Counted from the stretch's first letter, positions 10,476-21,847 are shown. The stretch is DNA of 64,000 bases from Bos javanicus (GCF_032452875.1 NC_083871.1:2951692-3015691); one strand, 5' to 3'. The notes: generated by a model from the sequence alone, not told the origin. Translations and numbers: made by a program.

Positions 10476-10570
10476 TAATATTGTTTAAAACTTAAAAGCA
10501 TCCCTATATAAATATTGGCTAAAAGATATGTTGACAGTTTATAATACACTGCCATGGTTGAACCAAGAAC

Positions 10571-12761
10571 CCAACAGAGTTTCAGTTCAGTTCAGGCACT
10601 CAGTTGTGTGTGACTCTTTGGGACTCAGTGGACTGCAGCATGCCAGGATTCCCTGTCCATCACCAACTCCCGGAGCTTGCTCAAACTCATGTCCATGGAG
10701 TTGGTGATGCCATCCAGCCATCTCATCTGCTGTCATCCCCTTCTCCTCCTTCAATCTCTCCCAGCATCACAGTCTTTTCCAGTGAGTCAGTTCTTCATAT
10801 CAGGTGACCAAAATATTGGAGCTTCAGCTTCAACATCAGTACTTCCAATGAATATTCAGCGTTGATTTCCTTTAGGATCAACTGGTTAGATCTCCTTGCA
10901 GTACATGGGACTCTCAAGAGTCTTTTCCAACACCATAGTTCAAAAGCATCAATTCTTCAACACTCAGCTTCCTTTATAGTCCAACTCTCACATACATACA
11001 TGACTACTGAAAAAAAAAAAAAAAAAAGCTTTAACTAGATGGACCTTTGTCGAAAAAGTAATGTCTCTGTTTTTCAATATGCTGTCTAGGTTGGTCATAG
11101 CTTTTCTTCCAAGGAGCAAGTATCTTTTAATATCATGGCTGCAGTCATCACCTACAGTGATTTTGGAACCCCCCAAAATAAAGTCTATCACTGTTTCTGT
11201 TTCCCCACATATTTGCCATGAAATGATGCGACTGGATGCCATGATCTTAGTCTTTTGAATGTTGAATTTTAAGCCAACCTTTTCACTCTTTTCTTTCACT
11301 TTCATCAAGAGGCTCTTAGTTCTTCTTTCCTTTCTGCCATAAGTGTGGTGTCTCCGCATATCTTAGGTTATTGATATTTCTCCCAGCAATCTTGATTGCA
11401 GCTTGTGCTTCATCCAGCCCAGAATTTTGCATGATGTACTCTGCATATAAGTTAAATAAACAGGGTGAAAACATACAGCCTTTTATGTACTCCTTTCCCA
11501 ATTTGGAACCAGTCTGGTGTTGCTTCTTGACCTGCATACAGATTTCTCAAGAGGCAGGTCAGGTGGTCTGGTATTCCCATCTCTTTCAGAATTTTCCACA
11601 GTTTGTTCTGAGCCACACAGTCAAAGGCTTTGGCATATTCAATAAAGCAGAAGCATATGTTTTTCTGGAACTCTCCTGTTTTTTCAATGATCCAGCAAAT
11701 GTTGACAATTTGATCTCTGGATCCTCTGCCTTTTCTAAAACCAGCTTGAACATCTGGAAGTTCCTGTTTCATGTACTGTTGAAGCCTGGCTTAGAGAATT
11801 TTGAGCATTACTTTGCTAGTGTGTGAGATGAATACAATTATGTGGTAGTGTGAACATTCTTTGGCATTGCCTTTCTTCGGGATTGGAATGAAAACTGACC
11901 TTTTCCAGTTCTGTGGCCACTGCTGAGTTTTCTGTATTTGCTGGCATATTTAATTCAGCACTTTCACAGCATCATCTTTTAAGATTTGAAATAGCTCAGT
12001 TGGAATCTGATCACCTCCATTAGCTTTGTTCGTAGTGATGTTTCCTAAGGCCCACTTGACTTCACAATCCAGAATGTCTGGCTCTAGGTGAATGATCACA
12101 CCATCATGGTTATCTGGTTCATGAAGATTTTTTTTTTTTGTATAGTTCTGTGTATTCTGTGTAAAAAGAATACACTTTTTCTTAATATCTTCTGCTTCTG
12201 TTAGGTCCATACCATTTTTTTTTTATTGTGCCCATCTTTGCACAAAAATTTCCCTTGGTATCTCTAATTTTCATGAAGAGATCTCTAGTCTTTCCCAACC
12301 TATTGTTTTCTTCTATTTTTTTGCACTGACCACTGAGGAAGGCTTTCTTATCTCTCCTTGCTATTCTTTGAAACTCTGCATTCAAATGGGTATATCTTTC
12401 CTTTCCTCCTTTGCTTTTTCCTCTCTACTTTTCACAGCTATTTTAAGGCCTCCTCAGACAACCATTTTGTCTTTTTGCATTTCTTTTTCTCAGGGGTGGT
12501 CTTGATCACTGCCTCCTGTACCGTGTCATGAACCTCCATCCATAGTTTTTCAGGCTCTGTCCATCAGAAATAATCCTTTGAATCTATTTCTCACTTCCAC
12601 TGTATAATCATAAAGGACTTGATTTAGGTCATACCTGAATGGTCCAGTGGTTTTCCCTACTTTCTTCAATTTAAGTCTGAATTTGGCAATATTGGTTCAT
12701 GATCTGAACCACAGTCAGCTCCTGGTCTTGTTTTTGCTGACCATATGGAGCTTCTCCAGAC
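10571..12761 (-). mobile_element. BovB LINE, long 5'-truncated copy
   Basis: BovB encodes one endonuclease-reverse transcriptase protein that copies its RNA at a nicked target. Here about 2.2 kb survives, from the 3' tail (GTTCAGTTCAGG complement) back through the reverse transcriptase to the end of the endonuclease region. Minus-strand fragments 12182-12385, 11950-12210, 11452-11772, 11316-11537 and 10988-11359 carry recognisable BovB stretches ('KAFDCV', 'SPCLFNLYAEYIM') in shifting frames. The catalytic YADD has become YAE with two residues lost. An 18-base A/T run sits at about 11010-11027. Inactive. Confidence 0.92.
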
Positions 12762-12804
12762 AGATCCTATGCTGAAAAAACATTACCTTGGGAGATGCTC
12801 TATG

Positions 12805-13011
12805 TTGTTGCTTAGTTGCTAAGTCATTTCTGACTCCTTAGGTATACATGGACTGTATCCTACCAGATTGCTCTATGAATGTGCTATCCTAAACAAGAAT
12901 ACTAGAGTGGGGTTCCACTTTCTTCTCCAGGGGATCTTCGTGAGCTGGGGATACAACCGTTGTCTCTTCACTGGCAGGTCGATTCTTTACTACTGAGCCA
13001 TCCGGGAAGCC
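12805..13011 (-). mobile_element. Bov-tA SINE
   Basis: A full reverse-oriented copy ending in TGAGCCATCCGGGAAGCC, the complement of the tRNA head. A 9-bp TSD, TGCTCTATG, lies at 12796-12804 and 13012-13020. Confidence 0.92.
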
Positions 13012-13181
13012 TGCTCTATGAGGTATTTCTGTTAAGAAAATGCTACCACTTTATGTAAAAATGTTTTACTTCAAAAGTGCTTGCATTAGCCCCCCTTTTT
13101 TTGCACAGACTATATCAAGTTACTAAGAAACCATCAATGTATTTCACCAGTATTTATGATGCAGATGACATTTAATTTATG

Positions 13182-13528
13182 TCAGTGTTACTGTTCAGTA
13201 GCTAATTCATGTCTGACTGTTTGCAACCCCATGGACTGCAGCTCACCAAGCTTCCCTGTCCTTTACCATCTCCTGGAGTTTGTTCAAATTCATGTCCATT
13301 GAGTCAGTGATGTTTTCTAGCCATCTTATCCTCTGCTGCCTCCTTCTTCTGCCCTCAATCATTCCTAGCATCAGGGTCTTTTCCAATGAGTTGGCTCTTC
13401 TTATCAGTTGACCAAAGTATTGGAACTTTAACTTCAGCATTAGTCCTCCCAATGAATAGTCAAGGTTGATTTCCTTTAGAATTGACTGATTTGATCTTCT
13501 TGCAGTCCAATGGACTCTCAAGAGTCCT
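13182..13528 (-). mobile_element. BovB LINE 3' end
   Basis: The BovB 3' UTR and last codons are reversed, opening with TGTTACTGTTCAGTAGCTAATTC. The frame at 13243-13521 (minus) reads the 'RVHWTARRSNQS' and 'RIRWLENITDS' type segments. It is split by a Bov-A2; a short remainder runs on at 13792-13856. Confidence 0.9.
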
Positions 13529-13781
13529 TTGCTGCTACCTGCTAAGTCACTTCAGTCGCGGTCCCACAGACAGCAGCCCACCAGGCTCCCCTGTCTCTGG
13601 GATTCTCCAAGCAAGAACACTGGAGTGGGTTGCCATTTCCTTCTCCAATGCATGAAAGTGAAAAGTGAAAGTGATGTCGCTCAGTCATATCTGACTTCTA
13701 GCGACCCCATGGATTGCAGCCTACCAGGCCCCTCCATCCATGGGATTGTCCAGGCAAGAGTACTGGAGTGGGGTGCCATTG
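13529..13781 (-). mobile_element. Bov-A2 SINE inserted in BovB
   Basis: Two Bov-A monomers in reverse with the GAAAGTGAAAAGTGAAAGTGA linker complement. The first monomer has lost part of its GTGTCCAACTCTGTGCGACC segment. A 10-bp TSD, CAAGAGTCCT, occurs at 13519-13528 and 13782-13791, and it lies in BovB coding sequence, so the SINE is younger than that BovB. Confidence 0.93.
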
Positions 13782-13791
13782 CAAGAGTCCT

Positions 13792-13856
13792 CTACAGGGC
13801 CACAATTTGGCTCTTCGGTGCTCAGCACCTACTGACTCACAGTCTCTTTGGATGAA
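13792..13856 (-). mobile_element. BovB remainder after SINE
   Basis: ACAGGGCCACAATTTGG and TTCGGTGCTCAGC are diverged matches to the BovB segment expected directly after the Bov-A2 insertion point. Confidence 0.6.
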
Positions 13857-14649
13857 GCTTGAGACCCTATATTATTTCCAGGCACTCTGATTTCATTTGT
13901 GGAAGCTTTAGAAATTGAAGTTCTATATTGAAGTTCATGTTGTGTATGCCTGAGATATCAAAGACACCTCTAACCTATTAGTATATCTTTGTGTTTTATC
14001 TGGATTTCTAGTTTTTAGGCTGTATTCATGTTTTCTAAGCACTTTAGTGTTCATACACATCTTCCTACCTGTCTCCAGGTTTGAGTCATGGCTGTGGCTG
14101 GGCTTGGATTCCAGTCAAATCAGGGCTAAGTGGTATGGTCAATGGCCCAAGCTACTTGCACCAGATGTGTCTTAAAAGTTGGAGCTGCAGGTAAAAATTG
14201 ACTGCTAATCAATCACATAACTTAAGCAACTCCTGGAAAACATGCCTTTACTGTGTTTGACAACAATTATTTTTATGTTAAAATTGATGGGAAGTGGTTA
14301 AAGCTGGGTTTATGGGAATCAAAATACAAGTTTATCTTACCTACAACAGGTGAATTAGTACCTGTGTGAGTACTCCACCATTTGAAAATGTCCATAAGAA
14401 GTGGCGTCCTATAGTGTGATGCCTTCAGCAGAACACTCCCATCATCTGGAGAAGCTAAATTTGAAGTGATGAGTAACAGAGGCTCAACTGAGAAAGCCAA
14501 AGATAATATAGAAACTTGAATTCTTCATCCTCAGAGCTCAACCTTGACTAAGGAATCAGTGCTGTAAGGTATCTAAATACTTAGTTCCCACCCAGCAGGT
14601 CCTCAACAGTATTGGATGGAAACCTCATAAACCCATAGAACAGAATTCT
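13857..14649. other. unassigned single-copy-like sequence
   Basis: About 800 bp separates two minus-strand BovB pieces that cover different parts of the element. No repeat landmark or convincing frame is seen. A 75-codon minus-strand frame at 14273-14500 has no motif. Confidence 0.45.
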
Positions 14650-15362
14650 ATGCCCTGGATATAAGCTAAACAAGCAGGGTGACACTATACAGCCTTGATG
14701 TACTCATTTCTGAATTTGGAACCAGTCAGTTATTCAATGTCAGGTTCTAACTGTTGCTTCTTGACCTGCATACAGGTTTCTAAGGAGACAGGCAAGGTGT
14801 TCTGGTACTCGAGTCTGTTTAAGAATTTTGCAGTGTTTGTTTTGATTCACACAAAGGCTTCAGTGTAGTCAATGAAGCAAAAGTGGATGATTTTTCTGGA
14901 ATCCTCTTGCTCTCTCCATGATCAAATGAATATTGGCAATTTGATCTCTGGTTCCTCTGCCTTTTCTTAACCCAGTTTGTGCATATGGAAGTTCTTGGTT
15001 CACATACTGCTGAAGCCTAGCTTGAAGGATTTTCAGCATTACTTTGCTAGCATGTTACATAAATGCAATTATACAGCAGTTTGAACATTCTTTGGCATTA
15101 CCCTTCTTTAGAATTGAAATAAAAGCTGACCTTTAAGGTCATGTGGCCACTGCTGAGTCTTCCAAATTTGCTGACATACTGAGTGTAACACTTTAACAGC
15201 ACCATCTTTTAAGATTTTAAATAGCTCAGCTGGAATTCCATTACCTCTACTGGCTTTGTATAATGCTTCCTAAAACCCACTTAAATTTACACTCGAGGAT
15301 GTCTAGCTCTATGTGAGTGACCACACCATTGTGGTTATCTAGGTCATTAAGGCTTTTTGTAT
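14650..15362 (-). mobile_element. BovB LINE, internal reverse transcriptase fragment
   Basis: Antisense of the BovB reverse transcriptase core: AAGCAGGGTGACACTATACA, TTTGGAACCAGTC, TTGACCTGCATACAGG, TTTGATCTCTGGTTCCTCTG, TGAACATTCTTTGGCATTAC. The 3' end is missing. It could be the same insertion as 13182-13856 with its middle lost, but the intervening DNA is not BovB. Confidence 0.88.
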
Positions 15363-15784
15363 AAAATATAAAATACATTTATGAAGATGTAGAAACAACT
15401 TTATTCAGACTAGAACTAAAAGTAATATATGCTATTCTTTGGGTCTCCCTGGATACAGATTTCTGGATGAGGATAATTATTCAACCAATTTGAATCTGTG
15501 AATAGAAATCATCTGATGCCCATAACTGAAATGGTCAAACAAAGATCCTGTAGCTTCCTATGGAAGGATTTCAAATGTTACAGGTGATCTAGGAGATGGC
15601 TTCAAATCCTGAGTGTTTCTGATTTTAAGAAAACTTGAGAGAAGTATTCTGCTTTAAATAAACCAATGCCTTTAGTTCAGGATAAATCACTTTTCTGTTG
15701 TGTGATGTGAGATTGATGAATTTTAAAGAACTAAAATGAATTTGTGATGCTAGATTATAAAGACATGAAAACAGTGCTCTAATT
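15363..15784. other. unassigned sequence
   Basis: No family or coding motif recognised. A minus-strand frame at 15625-15843 overlaps the next SINE and is not supported. Confidence 0.4.
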
Positions 15785-16023
15785 TTATTAATTTTATTTT
15801 TCAAATTTTGTTGACTGTGCTGGGTCCTTGTTGCAGCATACAAGGACTCCTCTTGTTGAGCTCAGGTTCTAGAGCACAGGCTCAGTAGTTGAAGCATATA
15901 GGTCTAATTGACCCTTGCCCCACCTCCATCCCAGTATGTGGGATCTTAGTTCCCCAACCAGGGGTCAAACTTGTGTCCCTTGCATTGGAAGGCAGATTCT
16001 TAAACACTGGACCACCAGGGATG
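15785..16023 (-). mobile_element. CHR-type artiodactyl tRNA SINE
   Basis: Reverse-oriented long CHR form: a TTTATTTTATTTTT start, CTGGGTCCTTGTTGC, repeated GCTCAGTAGTTG-like units, then ATGTGGGATCTTAG and the ACTGGACCACCAGGGATGTC end that complements the tRNA head. Confidence 0.82.
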
Positions 16024-16035
16024 TCTATATAGTAC

Positions 16036-16172
16036 ATTTATATATATATATATAATATATATATATTAATTTATATAATATATACACAATTATATATATT
16101 AAATATATAATGTATACAATTATATATATATTAATATATAATATATATTATTAATATATATATATATATATA
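16036..16172. repeat. (TA)n-rich low complexity
   Basis: Imperfect TA and TTAATATA units over about 135 bp, between a CHR SINE and a Bov-A2 half. Confidence 0.9.
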
Positions 16173-16212
16173 AATGCCATAAATCTATAAGTCAGCTTAA
16201 CGTGATTCCTAA

Positions 16213-16358
16213 GCAGATTGGAGAAGGAAATGGCAACCCACTCCAGTGTTCTTGCCTGGAGAATCCCAAGGACAGGTGAGCCTGGTAGGCTGCCATCTAT
16301 GGGGTCGCACAGAGTTGGACACGACTGAAGCAACTTAGCAGTAGCAGCAGCAGCAAGC
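16213..16358 (+). mobile_element. Bov-A2 SINE, second monomer
   Basis: GGAGAAGGAAATGGCAACCC to GACTGAAGCAACTTAGCAG followed by an (AGC)n tail. This is the 3' monomer of Bov-A2 only. Confidence 0.88.
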
Positions 16359-17354
16359 AGAAGTCTGGAGTAGTCAACAGTATTTGAGTATTTCTAGAGA
16401 CAAACCCTATGTGAAAAGAAGCTAGGCTGCCTAAATAAAAGTTCATATACGTTAGACTAATTTTCTTTCATCAAATGATCACTCGATAGGAAAATCAAAT
16501 TTATGGTGAATGTGAGTATGTGTGCATGTGCACTTATACCTGAAAAATAATTGCTCTTATTAATTCAGCAGACCCACAAGCTCAATCTCAAAGCTACCAA
16601 CGAGCTGTTGAAATGTTTTAGGGAAGAGTCAGAAAGAAATCTTCCTCAAGGAAGTTCTCTCAGGAGGAAAGCTGATTGTTCTAAACTCCATCAGATTTTT
16701 CTGAGAAAGGAAAGAATCTCATGATGGTTTTAGAATTAACTTTAATACACATTAAGAGCAATAAAAAGATACATTATCAGACTCAGTAAAAGGAAAGCAG
16801 TACTTTGAAAGAGGAACACAGACATGAAACATGGTGTTTATTAATTCAGATACCAGTTCTAACACTTCCAATTCTGTAACTAAGATGAAATAATGAACTT
16901 TCATAGCTTATTTTTCTAATATGGAGTATAATAATGATATCACAAGTATAAAATGGTTGCATAAAATTAGCTAAAATAAAATGTGTAAGGCCCCTAACAG
17001 AAAGTGTGAGATCTTAGTGAGAATTATTTTTTTTTCTCAACTTCAGATTTTATCAGACATTTTATTTAGAATATTATTATTATTATGGTGAGCAAACTAA
17101 CTTTGTGTTATGAATTTTAACAAAAATTCAAAGCCAAGACCCTTTTTTAATATTCAAAAATTGTTATTTCATTATCATTAGAAGGAAAAGCTAATTTTAC
17201 TATTCCAAACTTACTACTGCATAGAAAGATATATACTATATCAAAATGTAAATATGAAATAACTACATTTAGCAGGATAATTCAATGTTATATTTGGAAT
17301 TAGGTTTTATTGATCAAATATATATATGGACCCACAATGAAATACAAAGTAAAA
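16359..17354. other. unassigned single-copy-like sequence
   Basis: Nearly 1 kb without a recognised repeat. There are no long frames, no splice-like structure that I could defend, and only short T and ATT runs. Confidence 0.45.
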
Positions 17355-18594
17355 TTGAAAGTGTTAGTCACTCACTCATGTCCACTTCTTTGCAAACCCA
17401 TGAACTGCAGCACACCAGGCTTCCCTGCCCTTCACCATTTCCCGGAATTTGCTCAAACTCATTTCCATTGAGTTGGTGATGCCATCCAACAATCTTACCC
17501 TCTGTCATTCCCTTCTCCTCCTGGCATCAATCTTTCCCAGCATCAGGGTCTTTTCCAATGAGTCAGCTCTTCACATTAGGTTGCCAAAGTATTGGAGCCT
17601 CAGTGTCAACATCAGTCTTTCCAATATATATTCAGGATTGATTTCCTTTAGAAATGACTGGTTTTATCTCCTTGCTGTCCAAGGGACTCTCAGGAGTCTT
17701 CTCCCACACAATTCAAAAAAATCAATTCTTCAGCGCTCCGCTTTATTCATGGTCCAACTCTCAGATCCATACGTGACTACTGAAAAAACCATAGCTTTGA
17801 CTAGATGAGCTTTCTTGGCAAAATAATGTCTCTGCTTTACAATATGCTGTCTAGGTTGGTCATAGCTTTTCTTCCAAGGAGCAAGCATCTTTTAATTTCA
17901 TGGCTGCAGTCAGTATCTGCAGTGATTTTGGAGTCCAAGACAATAAAATCTCTCACTGTTTCCATTGTTTCCCATCTATTTGCTATGAACTGTTAGGACC
18001 AGATACCATGATCTTCATTTTTTGAACATTGAGCTCTAAGCCAGCTTTTTCACTCTCCTCTTTCTCCTTTATCAAGAGACTCCTTAGCTCCTCTTGGCTT
18101 TCTGCCATAGGGGTGGTATCATCAGCATATCCGAGGTTATTGATATTTCTCCTGGCAATCTTGATTCCAGCTTGTGCTTCCTCCAGCCCAGTATTTGCAT
18201 TATGTACTCTGCATAGAAATTAAATAAGCAGGGTGACAATGTACAGCCTTGATGTACTCTTCCCTCAATTTGGAACCAGTCCATTATTCCATGTCTGGTC
18301 CTAATTTTTTTTGCTTTTTGACCTGCATACAGGCTTCACAGAAGGAAGGTAAGTTGGTCTGGTATTCCCATCTCTTTAAGAATTTTCAACAGCTTGTTGT
18401 GATCCATAGAATCAAAGGCTTTAGCATAGTCAATGAAGCAGAAGCAGATGTTTTTCTGGGTTCTCTTGCTTTTTCTATGATACAATGGATTTTGGCTATT
18501 TGGTCTCTGGTTCCTCTGCCTTTTCTAAATACAGCTTGAATTTCTGGAAGTTCTTGGCTCATGTATTGTTGAAGCCTCGCTTGAAGAATTTTGA
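17355..18594 (-). mobile_element. BovB LINE, 5'-truncated
   Basis: Runs in reverse from the 3' tail (GTTAGTCACTCACTCATGTCC) to the reverse transcriptase (TTGAAGCCTCGCTTGAAGAATT). The reverse complement of 18117-18146 encodes an intact YADD motif, but frameshifts interrupt the protein. Its first 830 bp match 19111-19925 in opposite orientation. Confidence 0.92.
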
Positions 18595-18645
18595 GAAAAT
18601 ATATAAAAAATTGCTATTTTGAGCTTATTGTGCACTTTATTCCAG

Positions 18646-18875
18646 GAAACATGCATATGTACTCAGTCCCTTCAGTCATGTCCAACCCTTTGTGACCCCA
18701 TGGACTTAGCCTGCCATGCTCCTCTGTCCATGGGGATTCTCCAGGCAAGAATACTGGAGTGTGTTGTCGTGCCCTTCTCCAAGGGATCTTCCCAATCCAG
18801 GGATCAAACAGGCATCTCTTATGTCTCCTGCATTGGCAGGTGGGTTCTTTACCACTAACACCACCTGGGAAGCCC
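18646..18875 (-). mobile_element. Bov-tA SINE
   Basis: A complete reverse copy, from CATGCATATGTACTCAGTCC to CACCACCTGGGAAGCCC. A 9-bp TSD, TTATTCCAG, lies at 18637-18645 and 18876-18884. Confidence 0.9.
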
Positions 18876-19110
18876 TTATTCCAGAGTAAGGTATGTTAGA
18901 TCATTTGCATTAAATCTGGTAATGATGACTTTTTGAGGGGTTTCACCTTCACCATGTACATTCTAGAATGATTGAGTTTATTTTAATAGCCACAGTAGAA
19001 AAAAAATTATGTTTGAAATGAGCAAAATATTAAGAGTGTGGAGGAATATTTATCCATGTAAGTGGATTAATATGATGAAAAAAGAGAATCAGAAAATTTT
19101 AGAAAATAAT

Positions 19111-19925
19111 TACAAGCTGGAATCAAGACTTCCAGGAGAAAGATCAATAACCTCAGATACGCAGATGATACCACTCTTATGGCAGAAAGGGAAGAACTAA
19201 AGAGCCTCTTGATGAAAGTTAAAGAGGAGAGTGAAAAAGTTGACTTAAAGCTCAACATTCAGAAAACGAAGATCATGGCATCTGGTCCTATCACTTAACG
19301 GCAAATAGATGGGGAAACAGTGGCTGACTTTATTTTGGGGGGCTCCAAAATCACTGCAGATGGTGATTGCAGCTATGAAATTAAAAGACGCTTACTCCTT
19401 GGAAGGAAAATTAAGACCAACCTAGACACCATATTAAAAAGCAGAGACATTACTTTGCCAACAAATGCCTGTCTAGTCAAGGCTATGGTTTTTCCAGTGG
19501 TCATGTATGGATGTAAGAGTTGGACTATAAAGAAAACTGAGTAGAGAAGAACTGATTCTTTTGAACTGTGGTGCTGGAGAAGACTCTTGAGAGTCCCTTA
19601 GATTGCAAGGAGATCCAACCAGTCCATCCTAAAGGAGACCAGTCCTGGGTGTTCATTGGAAGGACTGATGTTGTAGCTGAAACTCCAATACCTTGGCCAC
19701 CTGATGTGAAGAGCTGACTCACTGGAAAAGACCCTGATGCTGGGAAAGATTGAGGGCAGGAGGAGAAGGGGATGACAGAGGATGAGATGGTTGGATGGCA
19801 TCACTGACTTGATGGACATGAGTTTGGGTAGGCTCTGGGAGTTGGTGATGGACAGGGAGGCCTGGCATGCTGCAGTTCACAGTGTCTCAAAGAGTCGGAT
19901 ATGAATGAGTGACTGAACTGAACTG
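19111..19925 (+). mobile_element. BovB LINE 3' third
   Basis: Starts inside the reverse transcriptase (GCTGGAATCAAGACTTCC) and runs to the 3' tail GACTGAACTGAACTGAATTGG. The YADD motif is intact at about 19155-19185. The frame 19320-19544 reads 'GGSKITADGDCSYEIKRRLL' before a stop. It forms an inverted pair with 17355-18180. Confidence 0.92.
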
Positions 19926-20225
19926 AATTGGAATGAGGGAAACGTAATAAAAAGGAATTTTTTTCTTGTAATAAAGAAGGACATGGGCCAAAAATAAAAC
20001 AATTACAAGTTGTAGAATCTAAATATATATATATATATAGAGAGAGCATTTAAAAAAATATATAAGTATATTCATATTCATATATAACGTTTCTATAAAT
20101 AGTGAAAAATAATATATATTAAAATTAAGTACATATATAATGAAGATTTCAAGTGTAAAGTGTAAGGTATAGTTCCAGACAAGGCAATGAAGAAAGGAAG
20201 AAGACCTCAACGGAGACAGGTTACC

Positions 20226-20231
20226 TTTATT
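20226..20231 (-). terminator. LTR polyadenylation signal
   Basis: AATAAA on the minus strand, about 70 bp before the LTR end and about 75 bp after the TATA-like box, as expected for an R region. Confidence 0.6.
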
Positions 20232-20296
20232 CAGGCAAGGAGGAGCGACATTGGATTTAAAGACCAGGCTGAGCACATGTGGGATCAGGGAAGCTT

Positions 20297-20309
20297 CCTA
20301 TTTAAAGGG
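20297..20309 (-). promoter_or_regulatory. LTR TATA-like box
   Basis: CCTATTTAAAGGG on the plus strand gives a TTTAAATAGG box on the minus strand inside the solo LTR, upstream of its polyadenylation signal. Whether it still drives transcription cannot be told. Confidence 0.5.
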
Positions 20310-20696
20310 AGGTTTCAGGGAAGCCATACGGGAAGACCTAGGTAGGCGGGGCGTTCTGGGTAGTCTTTAGCTAAGACCGCAGTTTCCCGATGAACAGGAG
20401 CGGAGGTCCTGCGCCGGGGGTGGAGGGTCCCCAGCTGCCTGGAGTATCGGGGGTGGGACTTAAAGTTCAATTTTGTCATCCCCAAAGTCAGGTGGTTCAG
20501 GAAGGCCCTGAGGTTGTTATCCTCTTTTTCGAGGTCAGTGGCCTTTGAGGTCTTTATCTTCTTTTCTAGGCCTGAGGACTCCTTCATAAAGTGAAAATTT
20601 AATAGTATACTTGAAATAAGTCATGATTCATAGAAGATCGCATAATGGAAACCTAAGGAATACTTAGAAATCCATAATAAAACACAATGTATTAAT

Positions 20697-20896
20697 ACTG
20701 CTGCTGCTGCTGCTGCTAAGTCGCTTCAGTCTTGTCCAACTCTGTGCAACCCCATAGACCGCAGGCTACCAGGCTCCTCTGTCCCTGGGATTCTCCAGGC
20801 AAGAACACTGGAGTGGGTTGCCTATTCCTTCCCCAAAGCGTGAAAGTGAAAAGTGAAAGTGAAGTCACTCAGTCGTGTCCGACTCTTCGTGACCCC
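20697..20896 (-). mobile_element. Bov-A2 SINE, 5'-truncated
   Basis: A CTGCTGCTGCTGCTGCTAAG start (tail complement), one whole monomer, the linker and only the beginning of the second monomer, ending at TTCGTGACCCC. Confidence 0.9.
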
Positions 20897-21021
20897 AGAA
20901 GAACACATTGAAAATGGTATTTAAAAAACTTAAGAATAGGTTGTACGTCGTTTTATCAAATAACAAAAATGTTTGGGAATGAATAGTTCAGCAACTATAC
21001 AAGAACAAAGAAATGGAACGG

Positions 21022-21281
21022 AAAAATAGAATAAAGAATACAAGTAAAATAATAGCAGAGATTACAATGGAAAATAAACCTCAAGAGGAATCAACAGATA
21101 AAAAATTGTTTTTTTGCATAACTAATTTTAAAATATAAGTATAATGAATGTATGAATAAATATAAAGGAACAAAAATAGATTTATGTCACATTTAAATAG
21201 AATAAAATTTTAAAAGATGAGAATGTTCAATTAAAATTCAGAATGAAAATAAAGACATAGTTAAGGATATGACAGAAATTA
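21022..21281 (+). repeat. unnamed interspersed repeat, copy 1
   Basis: About 260 bp of A-rich DNA that recurs in reverse orientation at 53160-53420 with roughly one difference in 15-20 bases. The shared part starts at AAAAATAGAATAAAG and stops at GATATGACAGA; flanks on both sides differ. I do not recognise it as SINE, L1, BovB or LTR. A short A-rich reading frame exists in the copies, but no protein family is recognisable. Confidence 0.75.
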
Positions 21282-21295
21282 TAAAGTTAAAATTA

Positions 21296-21416
21296 TCTGG
21301 GGCTTCCCTGATGGCTCAGACAGTAAAACAGCTTCTTATAAGGCTGAAGACCTGAGAAGATCCCCTGGAGAAGTTTATGGTTATCCACTCCAGTATTCTT
21401 GCCTGGAGAATTCCAT
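21296..21416 (+). mobile_element. Bov-tA SINE, 3'-truncated
   Basis: GGGGCTTCCCTGATGGCTCAG head, a diverged B-box region, then the Bov-A start to CTTGCCTGGAGAATTCCATA. The tail is absent. Confidence 0.82.
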
Positions 21417-21457
21417 AGTTACATTAAATTGATCATTTGAAAACCTATATTATACTC

Positions 21458-21668
21458 ATGGACTTCAGCCCTCCAGCACCTCTGTCCATGTAATTCTCCC
21501 AGTTCACCTGCATTGCAGGTGGAGTCTTTGACAGCTGAGCCAAGAGGGAAGCCCAAGAATACTGGAGTGGGTAGCCTATCCCTTCTCCCACAAATATGTC
21601 TTACGTGGAACAGGGGTCTCCTGCATTGCAGGTGGATTTTTTACCAACTGAGCTACCAGGGAAGGCCT
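21458..21668 (-). mobile_element. composite Bov-tA SINE with two heads
   Basis: The complement of the tRNA head appears twice in tandem: CACCTGCATTGCAGGTGGAG to AGAGGGAAGCCC, and TCCTGCATTGCAGGTGGATT to CCAGGGAAG. A shortened Bov-A segment precedes each. This is either two nested copies or a partial duplication. Confidence 0.75.
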
Positions 21669-21812
21669 CCATGAAGAGAGTATAATCTAAGTATTAAAAT
21701 CTGATAAGGATCATGGAAGAAAAGAACATCTATTTCAATTTTAGTCATTATTGTAAATGTAAAAATTCTAAATACAATATTATCAAACCAAGTATATTGG
21801 AATATATAACAT

Positions 21813-21836
21813 ATCTATATATATATATATATATTT
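21813..21836. repeat. (TA)n microsatellite
   Basis: About ten TA units just before the next Bov-tA. Confidence 0.85.
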
Positions 21837-21847
21837 AATAGTTGCAT

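Larger units (their letters stand above)
20161..20586 (-). mobile_element. solo LTR of an endogenous retrovirus
   Basis: The plus strand begins TGTAAGG and ends CCTTCA, so TG and CA termini are present on both strands. A 5-bp TSD, TAAAG, lies at 20156-20160 and 20587-20591. On the minus strand there is a TTTAAATAGG TATA-like box (20297-20309) and an AATAAA signal (20226-20231), in LTR order U3-R-U5. CpG content is higher than in the surroundings. No internal retroviral sequence adjoins it, so recombination between two LTRs probably removed the provirus. Family not identified; the TSD length fits class II or III as well as class I. Confidence 0.8.
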
